Shown: positions 28,690-42,281, numbered from the stretch's first letter. The stretch: DNA of 64,000 nucleotides from Lysobacteraceae bacterium (GCA_003241895.1 QBLY01000009.1:1-64000), one strand, 5' to 3'. The notes: generated by a model not told the origin, from the letters alone. Translations and numbers: made by a program.

Positions 28690-29921
28690 ATCGCAAAGGC
28701 GACAAGTCGCTGATCGTCGGACTCGACATCGGCACCTCCAAAGTCACCGCGCTGGTGGGTGAATACTCGCCCGGCCAGGAAATCGAGGTGATCGGCATCG
28801 GCTCGCACGAATCGCGCGGCATGAAGCGCGGCGTGGTGGTGGACATCGAGTCCACCGTGCAGTCCATCCAGCGCGCGGTGGAAGAGGCCGAACTGATGGC
28901 CGGCTGCGAAATCCGGTCGGTGTACGCCTCGATCACCGGCAGCCACACCCAGTGCCGCAACTCGCCCGGCATCGTGCCGGTGGCGGGCGGCGAGGTGACC
29001 TACGCCGACCTCGACCGCGTGCTGGAGGCCGCCAAGGCCGTCGCCGTGCCGGCCGACCAGAAGATCCTGCACGCCATCGCCCAGGAATACATCGTCGACA
29101 ATTCGCAGGAAGGCATCCGCAACCCGGTGGGCATGAGCGGCGTGCGCCTGGAAGTGCGCGCCCACCTGGTCACCGGCGCCCAGTCGGCCGCCAGCAACGT
29201 CATGAAGTGCGTGCAGCGCTGCGGCCTGCAGGTGGACGACCTGATCCTGAGCTCGCTGGCGTCCAGCACCGCCGTGCTCACCACGGACGAGAAAGAGCTG
29301 GGCGTGGTGCTGGTGGACATCGGCGCAGGGACGACCGATATCGCGGTGTTCGTGCAGGGCGCGATCCGGCATTCGGCTTCGCTGCCGATCGCTGGCGACC
29401 AGGTCACCAACGACATCGCCCACCTGCTGCGCACCCCCACGCCCGAGGCCGAGCAGATCAAGGTGCGCTACGCCTGCGCGCTGGCCCAGCTGGCCACCGC
29501 CGAGGAATCGATCCAGGTGCCGAGCGTGGGCGACCGCCCGCCGCGCCGCCTGGCCCGCCAGGCCCTGGCCGAGGCGGTGCAGAACCGCTACGAGGAAATC
29601 TTCGAGATGGTGCAGGCCGAACTGCGCCGATCCGGCTTCGAGGAGCTGGTGCGCGCCGGCCTGGTGCTCACCGGCGGCGCCTCGCGCATGGAGGGCGTGG
29701 TCGAACTCGCGGAAGAAATGCTGCACATGCCCGTGCGGGTGGGGATTCCCCAGCACGTGTCGGGCCTGGGCGAAGTGGTGGGCAACCCGGTGCACGCCAC
29801 CGGCGTGGGCCTGCTGCTTTGGGGCAGCCAGTTGGAACATCCGCGCCGCCCGACGCTCTCGGCGGGCAAGGCGGGAACGGTTTGGACGAAGTTCAAGAAC
29901 TGGTACCGAGGTGAGTTCTGA
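28686..29921 (+). CDS. ftsA: Cell division protein FtsA
   Basis: Actin-like ATPase that tethers FtsZ to the membrane. 411 residues: phosphate-1 loop VGLDIGTSKVTALVG, phosphate-2 loop VVLVDIGAGTTDIAVF, adenosine motif VLTGGASRMEG and an aromatic and basic C-terminal amphipathic helix (FKNWYRGEF) that binds the membrane. The start at 28686 overlaps the ftsQ stop. Confidence 0.97.
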   Translation: MNRKGDKSLIVGLDIGTSKVTALVGEYSPGQEIEVIGIGSHESRGMKRGVVVDIESTVQSIQRAVEEAELMAGCEIRSVYASITGSHTQCRNSPGIVPVAGGEVTYADLDRVLEAAKAVAVPADQKILHAIAQEYIVDNSQEGIRNPVGMSGVRLEVRAHLVTGAQSAASNVMKCVQRCGLQVDDLILSSLASSTAVLTTDEKELGVVLVDIGAGTTDIAVFVQGAIRHSASLPIAGDQVTNDIAHLLRTPTPEAEQIKVRYACALAQLATAEESIQVPSVGDRPPRRLARQALAEAVQNRYEEIFEMVQAELRRSGFEELVRAGLVLTGGASRMEGVVELAEEMLHMPVRVGIPQHVSGLGEVVGNPVHATGVGLLLWGSQLEHPRRPTLSAGKAGTVWTKFKNWYRGEF

Positions 29922-30002
29922 GCGAAGTCGATGCACCAAGCAGGCAAGAAAAAGCAACCAAGAAACTAAAACCCCTGGATTCGAATCACGGAGGACGCGG
30001 AC

Positions 30003-31226
30003 ATGGCACATTTTGAACTGATCGAAAAGTTGGCACCCAATGCGGTAATCAAGGTCATCGGCGTGGGCGGTGGCGGCGGCAACGCCGTCGCGCACATGGT
30101 GAATGCGGGCGTGGAGGGCGTTGAGTTCATCACCGCCAACACCGACGCGCAGGCCATCAAGCAGTGCGGCGCCAAGATGCAGCTCCAGCTTGGCGGCAAC
30201 GTCACCAAGGGCCTGGGCGCGGGCGCCAACCCGGAGGTCGGCCGCCAGGCCGCGCTGGAAGACCGCGAGCGCATCGTCGAGGCGCTGGAAGGCGCCGACA
30301 TGGTGTTCATCACCGCCGGCATGGGCGGCGGCACGGGCACCGGCGCCGCGCCGGTCGTGGCGCAGCTGGCCAAGGAGATGGGCATCCTCACGGTCGCCGT
30401 CATCACCAAGCCGTTCCCGTTCGAAGGCCGCCGGCGCATGCAGGTCGCGCTCAAGGGCATCGAGGAGCTGAGCCACCACTGCGACTCGCTGATCACCATC
30501 CCCAACGAGAAGCTGATCACCGTGCTGGGCCGCCAGGCCACCATGGTGCAGGCCTTCCGCGCCGCCAACGACGTGCTGCTGGGCGCCGTGAAGGGTATCG
30601 CCGACCTGATCGTCAGCCCGGGCCTGATCAACGTGGACTTCGCCGACGTGCGTACCGTCATGTCCGAAATGGGCCTGGCGATGATGGGCACCGGCGTGGC
30701 CCGCGGCGACGACCGCGCCCAGGCCGCCGCCGAGGCCGCGATCAAGAACCCGCTGCTCGACGACGTCAACCTGATGGGCGCCAACGGCGTGCTGGTCAAC
30801 ATCACCGCCGGCCCGGACTTCACGATGGCCGAGTTCGACGAGATCGGCCGCATCATCGAGGAGTTCGCCTCCGAGGACGCCACCGTGGTCATCGGCACCT
30901 CGCTGGACCCGGAAATGCAGGACGAAGTGCGCGTTACCGTGGTGGCCACCGGCCTCAACCGCAGCGTGGTGCGCCAGCCTGCGCCGCGGACCCCGGAAAA
31001 AGAGGTTTACCGGGCCCCGGTGAAGCTGGTGCGCAACGCCACCACCGGCATGATCGACGACAGCGCGATGGCCAATGTCACCGCGGCGCCTTCCAACAGC
31101 CACATGAACCTGCGCGCGGGCCGGGCCCACGAGCCGGCGTCGGGCGCCTCCAGCGCCCTGGCCGACCTGCCGGCCGACCACAGCTACCTCGACATCCCGG
31201 CCTTCCTGCGTCGCCAGGCCGATTGA
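30003..31226 (+). CDS. ftsZ: Cell division protein FtsZ
   Basis: Tubulin-like GTPase that forms the division ring. 407 residues: GTP site GGGGGNAVAHM, the tubulin signature GMGGGTGTGAAP, NVDFADVRTVM, a variable linker (about 325-385) and the conserved C-terminal peptide DIPAFLRRQ that binds FtsA. GGAGG lies about 10 nt before ATG. The 81-bp A-rich gap after ftsA is the first break in the overlapping chain since mraZ and may hold a separate signal, but no clear promoter was seen. Confidence 0.98.
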   Translation: MAHFELIEKLAPNAVIKVIGVGGGGGNAVAHMVNAGVEGVEFITANTDAQAIKQCGAKMQLQLGGNVTKGLGAGANPEVGRQAALEDRERIVEALEGADMVFITAGMGGGTGTGAAPVVAQLAKEMGILTVAVITKPFPFEGRRRMQVALKGIEELSHHCDSLITIPNEKLITVLGRQATMVQAFRAANDVLLGAVKGIADLIVSPGLINVDFADVRTVMSEMGLAMMGTGVARGDDRAQAAAEAAIKNPLLDDVNLMGANGVLVNITAGPDFTMAEFDEIGRIIEEFASEDATVVIGTSLDPEMQDEVRVTVVATGLNRSVVRQPAPRTPEKEVYRAPVKLVRNATTGMIDDSAMANVTAAPSNSHMNLRAGRAHEPASGASSALADLPADHSYLDIPAFLRRQAD

Positions 31227-31563
31227 GCGGGGCGGCCGCCGTCCCGTGGGCGCCCGACCAGGCGTTTGCGGGCCGGGCAGCCGCAGCCGGCGGGCCTGGA
31301 TGGCCGGCCGGGCGTCATGGTCGCGCGCCTCGGCGTGCGGCCGCCAACAGTCCCCAGGGGGAATGGAAATCTTGGCCCGCCGGCGCGTCCGGCGGGTCCT
31401 TTTCCCAGTCCAGACAGGGGTTTACGTGATGCCGGCAGGGGATTCACGCGCCCGTCGTTTCAGACAGGTGACAATGCCTTAGTTGTTATGTTTTCGTTTA
31501 GTGCGCCCTGTGTTATCGTTCGAACGGTTTTGCGCGCTCCTGCCTTGGAGAACGCTACAAAAA
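31227..31563. other. Intergenic region ftsZ-lpxC
   Basis: 337 bp without a gene. A rho-independent terminator for the dcw cluster is at 31376-31403. From about 31470 the sequence becomes AT-richer; GACAAT at 31470-31475, the word seen at other probable promoters here, and TTATCG at 31513-31518 are the only -10 candidates, both without a convincing -35. The lpxC promoter is expected in this half. Confidence 0.5.
31376..31403 (+). terminator. Rho-independent terminator after ftsZ
   Basis: CCCGCCGG (31376-31383) and CCGGCGGG (31389-31396) form a perfect 8-bp stem with a CGCGT loop, followed by TCCTTTT. Confidence 0.75.
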
Positions 31564-32475
31564 ATGATCAGACAACGAACCCTCAAAAACGTCATACGCG
31601 CCACTGGCGTCGGCCTGCACAGCGGCGAGAAGGTCTACATGACCCTCCGCCCCGCAGCCCCCGACACGGGGATCGTGTTCCGGCGCGTTGATTTCGACCA
31701 GCCGGTGGAAATCCACGCCAAGGCCGAGAAGGTCGGCGACACCAGCCTGTGCACCGCCCTGGTCGAGGGCAATGTCCGCGTCATGACGATCGAGCACCTG
31801 CTCTCGGCCATGGCCGGCCTGGGTATCGACAACGCTTATGTAGACCTGTCCACGGCCGAAGTGCCGATCATGGACGGCTCGGCGGGTCCCTTCGTGTTCC
31901 TGCTGCAGTCGGCGGGCATCGAGGAACAGGACGCGGCCAAGCGCTTCATCCGCATCCTCAAGCCGCTCAAGGTCGAAGACGGCGACAAATGGGCCCGGTT
32001 CGAGCCGTTCGAGGGCTTCAAGGTCGGCTTCACCATTGATTTCGCCCATCCCATCTTCAACAAGTCCACGTCCAGCACCGAGATCGACTTCTCCACCACG
32101 TCCTTCGTGAAGGAAGTCAGCCGGGCCCGCACGTTCGGCTTCATGAAGGACATCGAGTACCTGCGCGAGCGCAACCTGGCGCTGGGCGGCTCGATGGACA
32201 ACGCCATCGTCCTGGACGACTACCGCGTGCTCAACGAAGACGGCCTGCGCTACGAGGACGAGTTCGTGAAGCACAAGATCCTGGACGCCATCGGCGACCT
32301 GTACCTGCTGGGCCACAGCCTGATCGGCGCCTTCTACGGCTACAAGTCCGGCCACGCCCTGAACAACCAGCTGCTGCGCAGCCTCCTGGCCGACACCACG
32401 GCCTGGGAAGAGGTCACCTTCGACGACCCGGCCCTGGCGCCCATCTCCTACGCCCATCCCGCGCAAGCGGTTTAG
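31564..32475 (+). CDS. lpxC: UDP-3-O-acyl-N-acetylglucosamine deacetylase LpxC
   Basis: Zinc amidase catalysing the committed step of lipid A synthesis. 303 residues. [10 protein letters not shown] at the N-terminus, the zinc histidine of [14 protein letters not shown], the [17 protein letters not shown] motif with the second histidine and aspartate ligands, and the [10 protein letters not shown] helix are all intact. The start ATG at 31564 gives the standard MIRQRTLKN. Follows ftsZ as in most gammaproteobacteria. Confidence 0.97.
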   Translation: MIRQRTLKNVIRATGVGLHSGEKVYMTLRPAAPDTGIVFRRVDFDQPVEIHAKAEKVGDTSLCTALVEGNVRVMTIEHLLSAMAGLGIDNAYVDLSTAEVPIMDGSAGPFVFLLQSAGIEEQDAAKRFIRILKPLKVEDGDKWARFEPFEGFKVGFTIDFAHPIFNKSTSSTEIDFSTTSFVKEVSRARTFGFMKDIEYLRERNLALGGSMDNAIVLDDYRVLNEDGLRYEDEFVKHKILDAIGDLYLLGHSLIGAFYGYKSGHALNNQLLRSLLADTTAWEEVTFDDPALAPISYAHPAQAV

Positions 32476-32543
32476 AACGCGCATCGCCGGCCAATCCGGC
32501 CACTTTAACGCTCGATTAACGACTCACAGCGTTCCACGGGGCA

Positions 32544-33032
32544 TTATGCCCCGTCGGCCGATGGCCGGGCGCTGGCGGCCAGCCTCAGAAGCTGGGCCCG
32601 GAGTTCCGGATCTGAAACCGATTGGGCGGTGGCCCGCAGTGAATCGCGGACCGCCTCGGAAAGTGGCCTCGTTGGACCGGTCCCCGTGGGGACGGCAGGA
32701 CTGGGTGTCGCCACTTTCACCACCAGCGTCCCGGCCTTGAGCCCGGCCGCGGCCGCGGCGTCCAGCAGGGCGTCCGCATGCAGCCGCAGCTTGGCCTTCC
32801 AGACGGGGCTGCTGACCAGAAACACCAAGTGCTTGTCATCCACGTTGGCCAGTTTGCATTGGTCGGCCATGGTGGCGGGGAGACTCTGGCGCAACAGCGG
32901 ATCGAGCGCGTCCAACCATCGGGCACGCTCCATCAAGTTGGCCAGTCCGGTGCCAGCCAGCGCTTCAAGCGCTTGCGGGGGCAGGGCGGTCGGCGAAGCG
33001 CCGCGGACATTGGTTTTAGGTGGTCTAGACAT
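32544..33032 (-). CDS. dciA: DUF721/DciA-family replicative helicase operator
   Basis: A 162-residue protein of the DUF721 family, whose member DciA is the ancestral loader or operator of DnaB helicase in bacteria lacking DnaC. The conserved N-terminal domain (about 35-110) contains LDPLLRQSLPATMADQC and LVFLVSSPVWKAKLRLHAD; the tail is low complexity. Location beside lpxC and secA matches its Pseudomonas orthologue. The start at 33032 gives MSRPPKTN; ATGs at 33044 and 33047, which have AAGGA about 11 nt upstream, would extend it inside the divergent gene. Confidence 0.85.
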   Translation of the reverse strand: MSRPPKTNVRGASPTALPPQALEALAGTGLANLMERARWLDALDPLLRQSLPATMADQCKLANVDDKHLVFLVSSPVWKAKLRLHADALLDAAAAAGLKAGTLVVKVATPSPAVPTGTGPTRPLSEAVRDSLRATAQSVSDPELRAQLLRLAASARPSADGA

Positions 33033-33945
33033 GATGAATGTCATCATCGCAGCAAAATTCCTTCGCTCGCCAAAAAAACTGGCGTTCGATGATCCAAAAA
33101 CCGCCGGCATCGCCCTGGGCGCCATCGCGCTGGTGCTGGCCGTCGCTTTCGGTACCGGCTACTTCGCCCGCGGCGCCAACGGTGCCGCCCTCGGGGAAAT
33201 CGCCCGGCTCCAGGTCGAAATGGCCCAGCAGCAAGTGGCCCTGGACGTGGCCCGCGAAGACGCCCAGCGCGAAGTGAACGCCATCGCCGCCCGCGTCGGC
33301 GAACTGCAGGCCCAGGCCAACCGCCTCAATGCCTTGGGCGACCGCCTCACCCGCGTCGGCAAGCTCAAGGACGGCGAGTTCAATTTCAACGAACTGCCCG
33401 GCCAGGGTGGTTCCGAGTCCGCCAGCGACGTGCCGTCCGGCGACCTGCTTTCCAGCCTTGACGCGCTGCAGTCCCAGTTCTCCCATTCCGGTCGCCAGCT
33501 CTCCGTGATCGAGTCGCTGCTGTTCGACCAGGACCTCGACAACAAGCGCACGCCGGCCGGCATGCCGGCCCCGGGCTACATCTCGTCCAATTACGGTACC
33601 CGCACCGACCCGTTCGGCCGCGGCAGCGCCCACCACCTGGGCATCGACATCGACGCCAATAGCGGCGACCCCATCACCGCCGCTGCCGAAGGCGTGGTCA
33701 GTTTCTCGGGCGTGCGCAACGGCTACGGCAACGTGGTCGAGATCGACCACGGCAACGGCTACAAGACCCTTTACGCCCACAATTCCAGCAACCTGGTCCG
33801 CGTCGGCGACGTCGTGCGGGCCGGCCAGCTGATCGGCAAGGTGGGTTCCACGGGCCGTTCCACCGGCTCGCACCTGCACTTCGAGGTCATGCTCAACGGC
33901 CGCCAGGTGAATCCGCGCCAGTACCTGGACAAGGCGCGCGGCTGA
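33031..33945 (+). CDS. M23 family metallopeptidase (LytM/NlpD-like)
   Basis: A 304-residue predicted periplasmic endopeptidase or amidase activator anchored by one membrane segment (about 23-45). A helical coiled-coil region (about 55-110) precedes the LytM domain (about 185-300). HHLGIDIDA supplies the first His/Asp pair and GSHLHFEV the second zinc motif, so the catalytic residues look intact and it may be an active D,D-endopeptidase. AGGTGG lies 8 nt before ATG 33031. Its start codon overlaps that of dciA on the opposite strand. Confidence 0.9.
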   Translation: MMNVIIAAKFLRSPKKLAFDDPKTAGIALGAIALVLAVAFGTGYFARGANGAALGEIARLQVEMAQQQVALDVAREDAQREVNAIAARVGELQAQANRLNALGDRLTRVGKLKDGEFNFNELPGQGGSESASDVPSGDLLSSLDALQSQFSHSGRQLSVIESLLFDQDLDNKRTPAGMPAPGYISSNYGTRTDPFGRGSAHHLGIDIDANSGDPITAAAEGVVSFSGVRNGYGNVVEIDHGNGYKTLYAHNSSNLVRVGDVVRAGQLIGKVGSTGRSTGSHLHFEVMLNGRQVNPRQYLDKARG

Positions 33946-33987
33946 CGCCACCGGACGGGCTTGATAGTCCTGCTCCCGTCCCCAAGT

Positions 33988-33993
33988 TAGAAT
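33988..33993 (+). promoter_or_regulatory. Probable -10 element of secA
   Basis: TAGAAT lies about 89 bp before the secA ATG, with TAGTCC at 33965-33970 as a weak -35 at 17-bp spacing. Transcription would begin near 34000, which is the 5' edge of the hairpin at 33998-34030. Confidence 0.4.
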
Positions 33994-33997
33994 AGCC

Positions 33998-34039
33998 GGC
34001 CGCGACGCCCCTTCCAGGGCTGCCGTGGCCTTTTTATTT
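33998..34039 (+). terminator. Rho-independent terminator or secA leader hairpin
   Basis: Two 14-nt arms (33998-34011 and 34017-34030) pair with two mismatches and G-U pairs around a TTCCA loop, immediately followed by TTTTTATTT. It has full terminator architecture and probably ends the M23 peptidase transcript. Because it lies between the likely secA promoter and the secA start, it could also act on the secA leader. Confidence 0.6.
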
Positions 34040-34076
34040 CGCCTCCGCGCGACCCGCTCCCCAAATGGTTTTCCCA

Positions 34077-36821
<2,745 letters not shown>

Positions 36822-36839
36822 TCCACGGGCTGTGTCCTG

Positions 36840-37796
36840 ATGGCCAGCGCCGGGCCTGACCGCCCGGTCCATGTGGTGGCGGCCGTCCTGCGCGACGCCC
36901 GCGGCCGCATCCTGCTGGCGCGCCGCACCGCCGGCCGCGACCTGGCCGGCGCCTGGGAATTCCCCGGCGGCAAGGTGGAAGCGGGGGAAACCCCGATGCA
37001 GGCCCTGGACCGCGAGCTGCACGAAGAACTCGGCATCCGCGTGCTGGCCGCCCAGCCGCTGATCAGCGTCCCGCAGGCCTATCCCGGCAAGCGCATCGTG
37101 CTGGACGTGCACGTTGTTTCCGCCTTCGAGGGCACGCCCCGGGGCCGCGAGCGCCAGGCCCTGGCCTGGTCGCCGCTGGAAAAACTCGACAGCTACCCCA
37201 TGCCGCCTGCCGACCGCCCGGTGGTGGCGGCGCTGACGGCGCCCGGGCGCTACCTCGTGAGCCCCGAAAACGTCGAACCCAGTGCTTTCCTGGCGCGGCT
37301 GGACCGCGCGCTGGCGGCGGGCATGCGTCGGGTGCAGCTGCGCGTGCGCGGCCTGGCGCCGGCCGACATGGCCGGGCTGGCCCGCGACGCGGCGGCGCGC
37401 TGCGACGCGGTGGGCGCCGAACTGCTGGTCAACGGCGAAGCGGGCCTGGCGGCCGACCTGGGGCTGGGCCTGCACCTGCCGGCGCGCGACCTGATGGCGT
37501 TGGCCGCGCTGCCCGCGCTGGCGCCGGGTCGGCGCGTGGCGGCGTCCTGCCACGATGCCGACGAGCTGGCGCAGGCCCAGCGTCTGGGCGTGCATTTCGC
37601 GGTGCTGGGCCCCGTGCGCGCCACCCAAAGCCATCCCGGGGCGGACGGGATCGGCTGGGACCGGTTTGCGCTGCTGCGCGAAGGCGTGTCGCTGCCGATC
37701 TACGCCATTGGCGGCATGAAGCCCGCCGACCTGGCCACCGCCCGGCGCCACGGCGGGCAGGGCGTGGCGGGCATCCGGGGGCTTTGGCCCAGCTGA
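36840..37796 (+). CDS. Nudix hydrolase fused to a ThiE/TenI-like domain
   Basis: A 318-residue two-domain protein. Residues about 9-130 are a MutT-type Nudix domain with the full box from GGKVEAGET to RELHEELGI, expected to hydrolyse oxidised nucleotides such as 8-oxo-dGTP. Residues about 140-310 resemble thiamine-phosphate synthase/TenI barrels (VQLRVRG, AVLGPVRATQSHPG, YAIGGMKPADL). The same fusion next to secA is found in Pseudomonas. Whether the second domain is catalytic is unknown. Starts 18 nt after secA. Confidence 0.9.
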   Translation: MASAGPDRPVHVVAAVLRDARGRILLARRTAGRDLAGAWEFPGGKVEAGETPMQALDRELHEELGIRVLAAQPLISVPQAYPGKRIVLDVHVVSAFEGTPRGRERQALAWSPLEKLDSYPMPPADRPVVAALTAPGRYLVSPENVEPSAFLARLDRALAAGMRRVQLRVRGLAPADMAGLARDAAARCDAVGAELLVNGEAGLAADLGLGLHLPARDLMALAALPALAPGRRVAASCHDADELAQAQRLGVHFAVLGPVRATQSHPGADGIGWDRFALLREGVSLPIYAIGGMKPADLATARRHGGQGVAGIRGLWPS

Positions 37797-37800
37797 AAGC

Positions 37801-37822
37801 GTAGGAGGGCCTTCAGGCCCGA
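37801..37822. repeat. REP-like element at the coaE 3' end
   Basis: GTAGGAGGGCC-TTCA-GGCCCGA resembles the GTAGGAGC...TTCAGCC...GCGA repeats common in Xanthomonadaceae and pseudomonads. The stem is GGGCC/GGCCC. The TTCA loop contains the coaE stop codon (complement of 37813-37815). It lies between convergent genes and may also act as a weak bidirectional terminator. Confidence 0.5.
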
Positions 37823-38427
37823 TTCGCCAACCGCAGGTAGCGCCCATGAAGCCGTTGCACCGCGGCCTCGAGCTGCGCCAGCGAGCCGTCATTGACGATC
37901 ACGTCGTCGGCAATCGCCAGGCGCTCCGCCCGGCTGGCCTGCGCCGCCACCATCCGCCGCGCGAGTTCGGGCGAGCTGCCGTCGCGCTGCTGCAGCCGCG
38001 CGATCTGAACGTCGGCGGGCACGTCCACCACCAGCACGCGGCCCAGCCACGGATAAGTCGCCTTGGCGCCGCCCTCGGCCAGCAGCGGGATGGCCGCAAC
38101 CACATAGGGCCCCGTTGCCTGGTCGCAGGCGGCGCGCAGCCAAGCCCGGATGCGCGGGTGCAGCAGCCCTTCCAGCGCCGTCTTGGCGGACGGATCGGCG
38201 AACACCCGCTCGCGCATGGCCGTGCGGTCGAGGCGTCCGTCGGGCTGGATGAAGGCCGGGCCGAACAGCGCCGCCACCTCCGCCAGCGCAGGCTGGCCGG
38301 GCTCAACCACGGCGCGCGCCGCCACGTCGGCGTCGGCAACGGTGATGCCCAGGTCTTCGAACGCGCGTGTGGCTGCGGATTTCCCGGAAGCCACGCCGCC
38401 GGTCACGGCGACGATGAAGTCGGCCAT
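37813..38427 (-). CDS. coaE: Dephospho-CoA kinase
   Basis: Last step of coenzyme A synthesis, phosphorylating the 3' hydroxyl of dephospho-CoA. 204 residues; P-loop VTGGVASGKSAAT at the N-terminus, DADVAARAVV substrate loop, and LLAEGGAKATYPWLGRVLVVDVP in the core. It lies 4 nt downstream of pilD, the coaE-pilD linkage typical of gammaproteobacteria. The last codons and stop are inside a REP-like repeat. Confidence 0.96.
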   Translation of the reverse strand: MADFIVAVTGGVASGKSAATRAFEDLGITVADADVAARAVVEPGQPALAEVAALFGPAFIQPDGRLDRTAMRERVFADPSAKTALEGLLHPRIRAWLRAACDQATGPYVVAAIPLLAEGGAKATYPWLGRVLVVDVPADVQIARLQQRDGSSPELARRMVAAQASRAERLAIADDVIVNDGSLAQLEAAVQRLHGRYLRLANRA

Positions 38428-38431
38428 GGCC

Positions 38432-39313
38432 TCAGGCCAGGCCGGCCCAGCTGCGGTAGGCCTGGATGATCTGCGGGCCCCACATCAGCTGCACCCAGCC
38501 GGCCGCGGCCAGGTAGGGGCCGAAGGGGATGGGCGTGGCGCGGTCGGCGCCGCGCATCGCGATCCAGGCCGAGCCGAACACGGCACCGATCAGGGACGAC
38601 ATCAGCACGATCGGCAAAATGCCGCCCACGCCGCACCAGGCGCCCAGGGCGGCCAGTAGCTTGAAGTCGCCGTAGCCCATGCCTTCCTTGCCGGTCAGCA
38701 GCTTGAAGCCCTTGTACACCGTCCACAGGCTGAGATAACCGGCGATGGCGCCGAAGATGGCGTCGGTGGGCGAGGCGAACAGGGTGATGGTGGACAGGCC
38801 CAGCCCGATCCACAGCAGGCTCAGCGTGAGCTGGTCGGGCAGCAGGGTGGTGCGCAGGTCAATGCCCGCCATGGCCACCAGCAGGCCGGTGAAGGTGATG
38901 GCCGCCAGCGTTTCCAGGCTGGCGCCGAAACGCCAGGCGCAGGCCGCGAACAGGATGGCCGTCAGCAGCTCCACCACCGGATACTGCAGCGATATGGACG
39001 TGCCGCAGCCCCGGCAGCGGCCGCGCAGCATCAGGTAGCTCAGCACCGGGATGTTTTCCCAGGCGGCCAGCTTGTGGCCGCACTTGGGGCAGGCCGAGCC
39101 CTGCACCACGATGCCTGGCGGGGCGGGCTCGTAGGGCTCGGGAAGCTCCAGCAGCTCCCGGCTTTCGCGGCGCCACTGCCACTCCATCCAGGGCGGCAGG
39201 CGCAGGATCACGACGTTCAGGAAGCTGCCGACCAGCAGGCCGAACAGGGCCGCCAGCACGATCGTGGTGGCGGCGGGGAGCGTCTCTATCAGCGCCAGCA
39301 CGTACTCAGACAA
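38432..39313 (-). CDS. pilD: Type IV prepilin peptidase/N-methyltransferase PilD
   Basis: Inner-membrane aspartate protease that cleaves prepilin leaders and methylates the new N-terminus; also serves type II secretion. 293 residues, about eight membrane helices. The cytoplasmic zinc loop has two CxxC pairs (CPKC and CRGC). Catalytic aspartates are in DLRTTLLPD and the GYGDFKLLAALGAW (GxGD) motif. It overlaps pilC by 8 nt. Confidence 0.96.
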   Translation of the reverse strand: MSEYVLALIETLPAATTIVLAALFGLLVGSFLNVVILRLPPWMEWQWRRESRELLELPEPYEPAPPGIVVQGSACPKCGHKLAAWENIPVLSYLMLRGRCRGCGTSISLQYPVVELLTAILFAACAWRFGASLETLAAITFTGLLVAMAGIDLRTTLLPDQLTLSLLWIGLGLSTITLFASPTDAIFGAIAGYLSLWTVYKGFKLLTGKEGMGYGDFKLLAALGAWCGVGGILPIVLMSSLIGAVFGSAWIAMRGADRATPIPFGPYLAAAGWVQLMWGPQIIQAYRSWAGLA

Positions 39314-40550
39314 CCGCCGCGAGTTTGAAGATGGGCAGGTACATGCCGATCACCATGCCGCCGACCAGGACACCGATCACGACCATGATTAGTGGCTCGA
39401 GCAGGCTGGTCAGGGAGTCGACGGAGTTGTCGATTTCCTGCTCGTAAAACTCGGCGACCTTGAGCAGCATGGTGTCGAGCGCGCCGGCCTCTTCGCCGAT
39501 GGCGGTCATCTGGACCACCATGTGTGGGAACAGGTTCACTTGCTTCATCGCCACGTTCAGCTGGTAGCCGACCGATACGTCGTCGCGGATACGCATCACG
39601 GCGTCACTGTAAACGATGCTGCCGGTGGCGCCTGCAACCGTTTCAAGCGCCTCGACCAGCGGGACGCCGGCCTTGAAGGTCAGCGCCAGGGTCCGGGCAT
39701 AACGTGCAATGGCCGACTGGTGCATGATTTGCCCGAGGACGGGAATCTTGAGCAGGAGCCTATCCACGCTTCGCTGAAGCGCCGGCGACCTTTTGTAGAT
39801 GAACAGGAAGCCAAAGACCGAACCGGCGACAATGCCCAGCACCAGCCACCAGTAGGACGTCATAAACTTCGACGCGGTGACGATCATCTGTGTAAACGCC
39901 GGCAGTTCTGCGCCGAATCCCGCAAAGACCGCCTCGAACTGCGGCACCACGTAGATGAGCAGGATTGAACTGACGAGGATCGCGACCGCGATGACGGCAG
40001 CGGGGTAATAGAGCGCTTTTTTGATCTTTCCCTTAAGTACCTCGGTCCGTTCCTTGTAGGTGGCGACCGTGTCCAGGATGGTGTCGAGCACGCCGGCGCC
40101 TTCGCCTGCACGCGTCAAATTTCGGAACAGCAGGTCAAATTGCACCGGATGCTTGGCCATGGCCTCGCTGAGCGAGCTGCCGCCAGAGATCTGGTCGCGG
40201 ATGTCATTCAGCATGTCACGCATGCGTGGGTTGCTCTGACCCCCCGCGAGGATTTCGAAGCTTTGCACCATCGGTACGCCGGCCTGCAGCATCGTGGCGA
40301 TCTGGCGGGCGAACACCGCGATGTCCTGCGAACTGATCGCCTTTCCGGAGGCGCCGAACAGTGGCTTGGACTTGGTGCGCACCACCGTCGGGTTGATGCC
40401 CTGCTTGCGCAGCTCGGCGCGCAGCAGGTTGGCGTTCTTGGACGTAGATTCGCCCTTCATCTTGACGCCGCGCTTGTCGGTGCCTTCCCACGTGAACTGT
40501 TCCAGCGGGTTGGTGCGCGCTACGGTGGGTTTGGCAGCAGTCGTCGCCAT
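39306..40550 (-). CDS. pilC: Type IV pilus inner-membrane platform protein PilC
   Basis: Platform protein of the pilus machine, linking the ATPases PilB and PilT to pilin assembly. 414 residues with two T2SSF repeats, each a cytoplasmic helical bundle followed by membrane helices (about 190-215, 240-262, 385-410). FARQIATMLQAGVPMVQ and the repeat ARTLALTFKAGVPLVEA are visible. Starts 3 nt after the pilB stop. Confidence 0.97.
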   Translation of the reverse strand: MATTAAKPTVARTNPLEQFTWEGTDKRGVKMKGESTSKNANLLRAELRKQGINPTVVRTKSKPLFGASGKAISSQDIAVFARQIATMLQAGVPMVQSFEILAGGQSNPRMRDMLNDIRDQISGGSSLSEAMAKHPVQFDLLFRNLTRAGEGAGVLDTILDTVATYKERTEVLKGKIKKALYYPAAVIAVAILVSSILLIYVVPQFEAVFAGFGAELPAFTQMIVTASKFMTSYWWLVLGIVAGSVFGFLFIYKRSPALQRSVDRLLLKIPVLGQIMHQSAIARYARTLALTFKAGVPLVEALETVAGATGSIVYSDAVMRIRDDVSVGYQLNVAMKQVNLFPHMVVQMTAIGEEAGALDTMLLKVAEFYEQEIDNSVDSLTSLLEPLIMVVIGVLVGGMVIGMYLPIFKLAAVV

Positions 40551-40553
40551 GGC

Positions 40554-42281
<1,728 letters not shown>

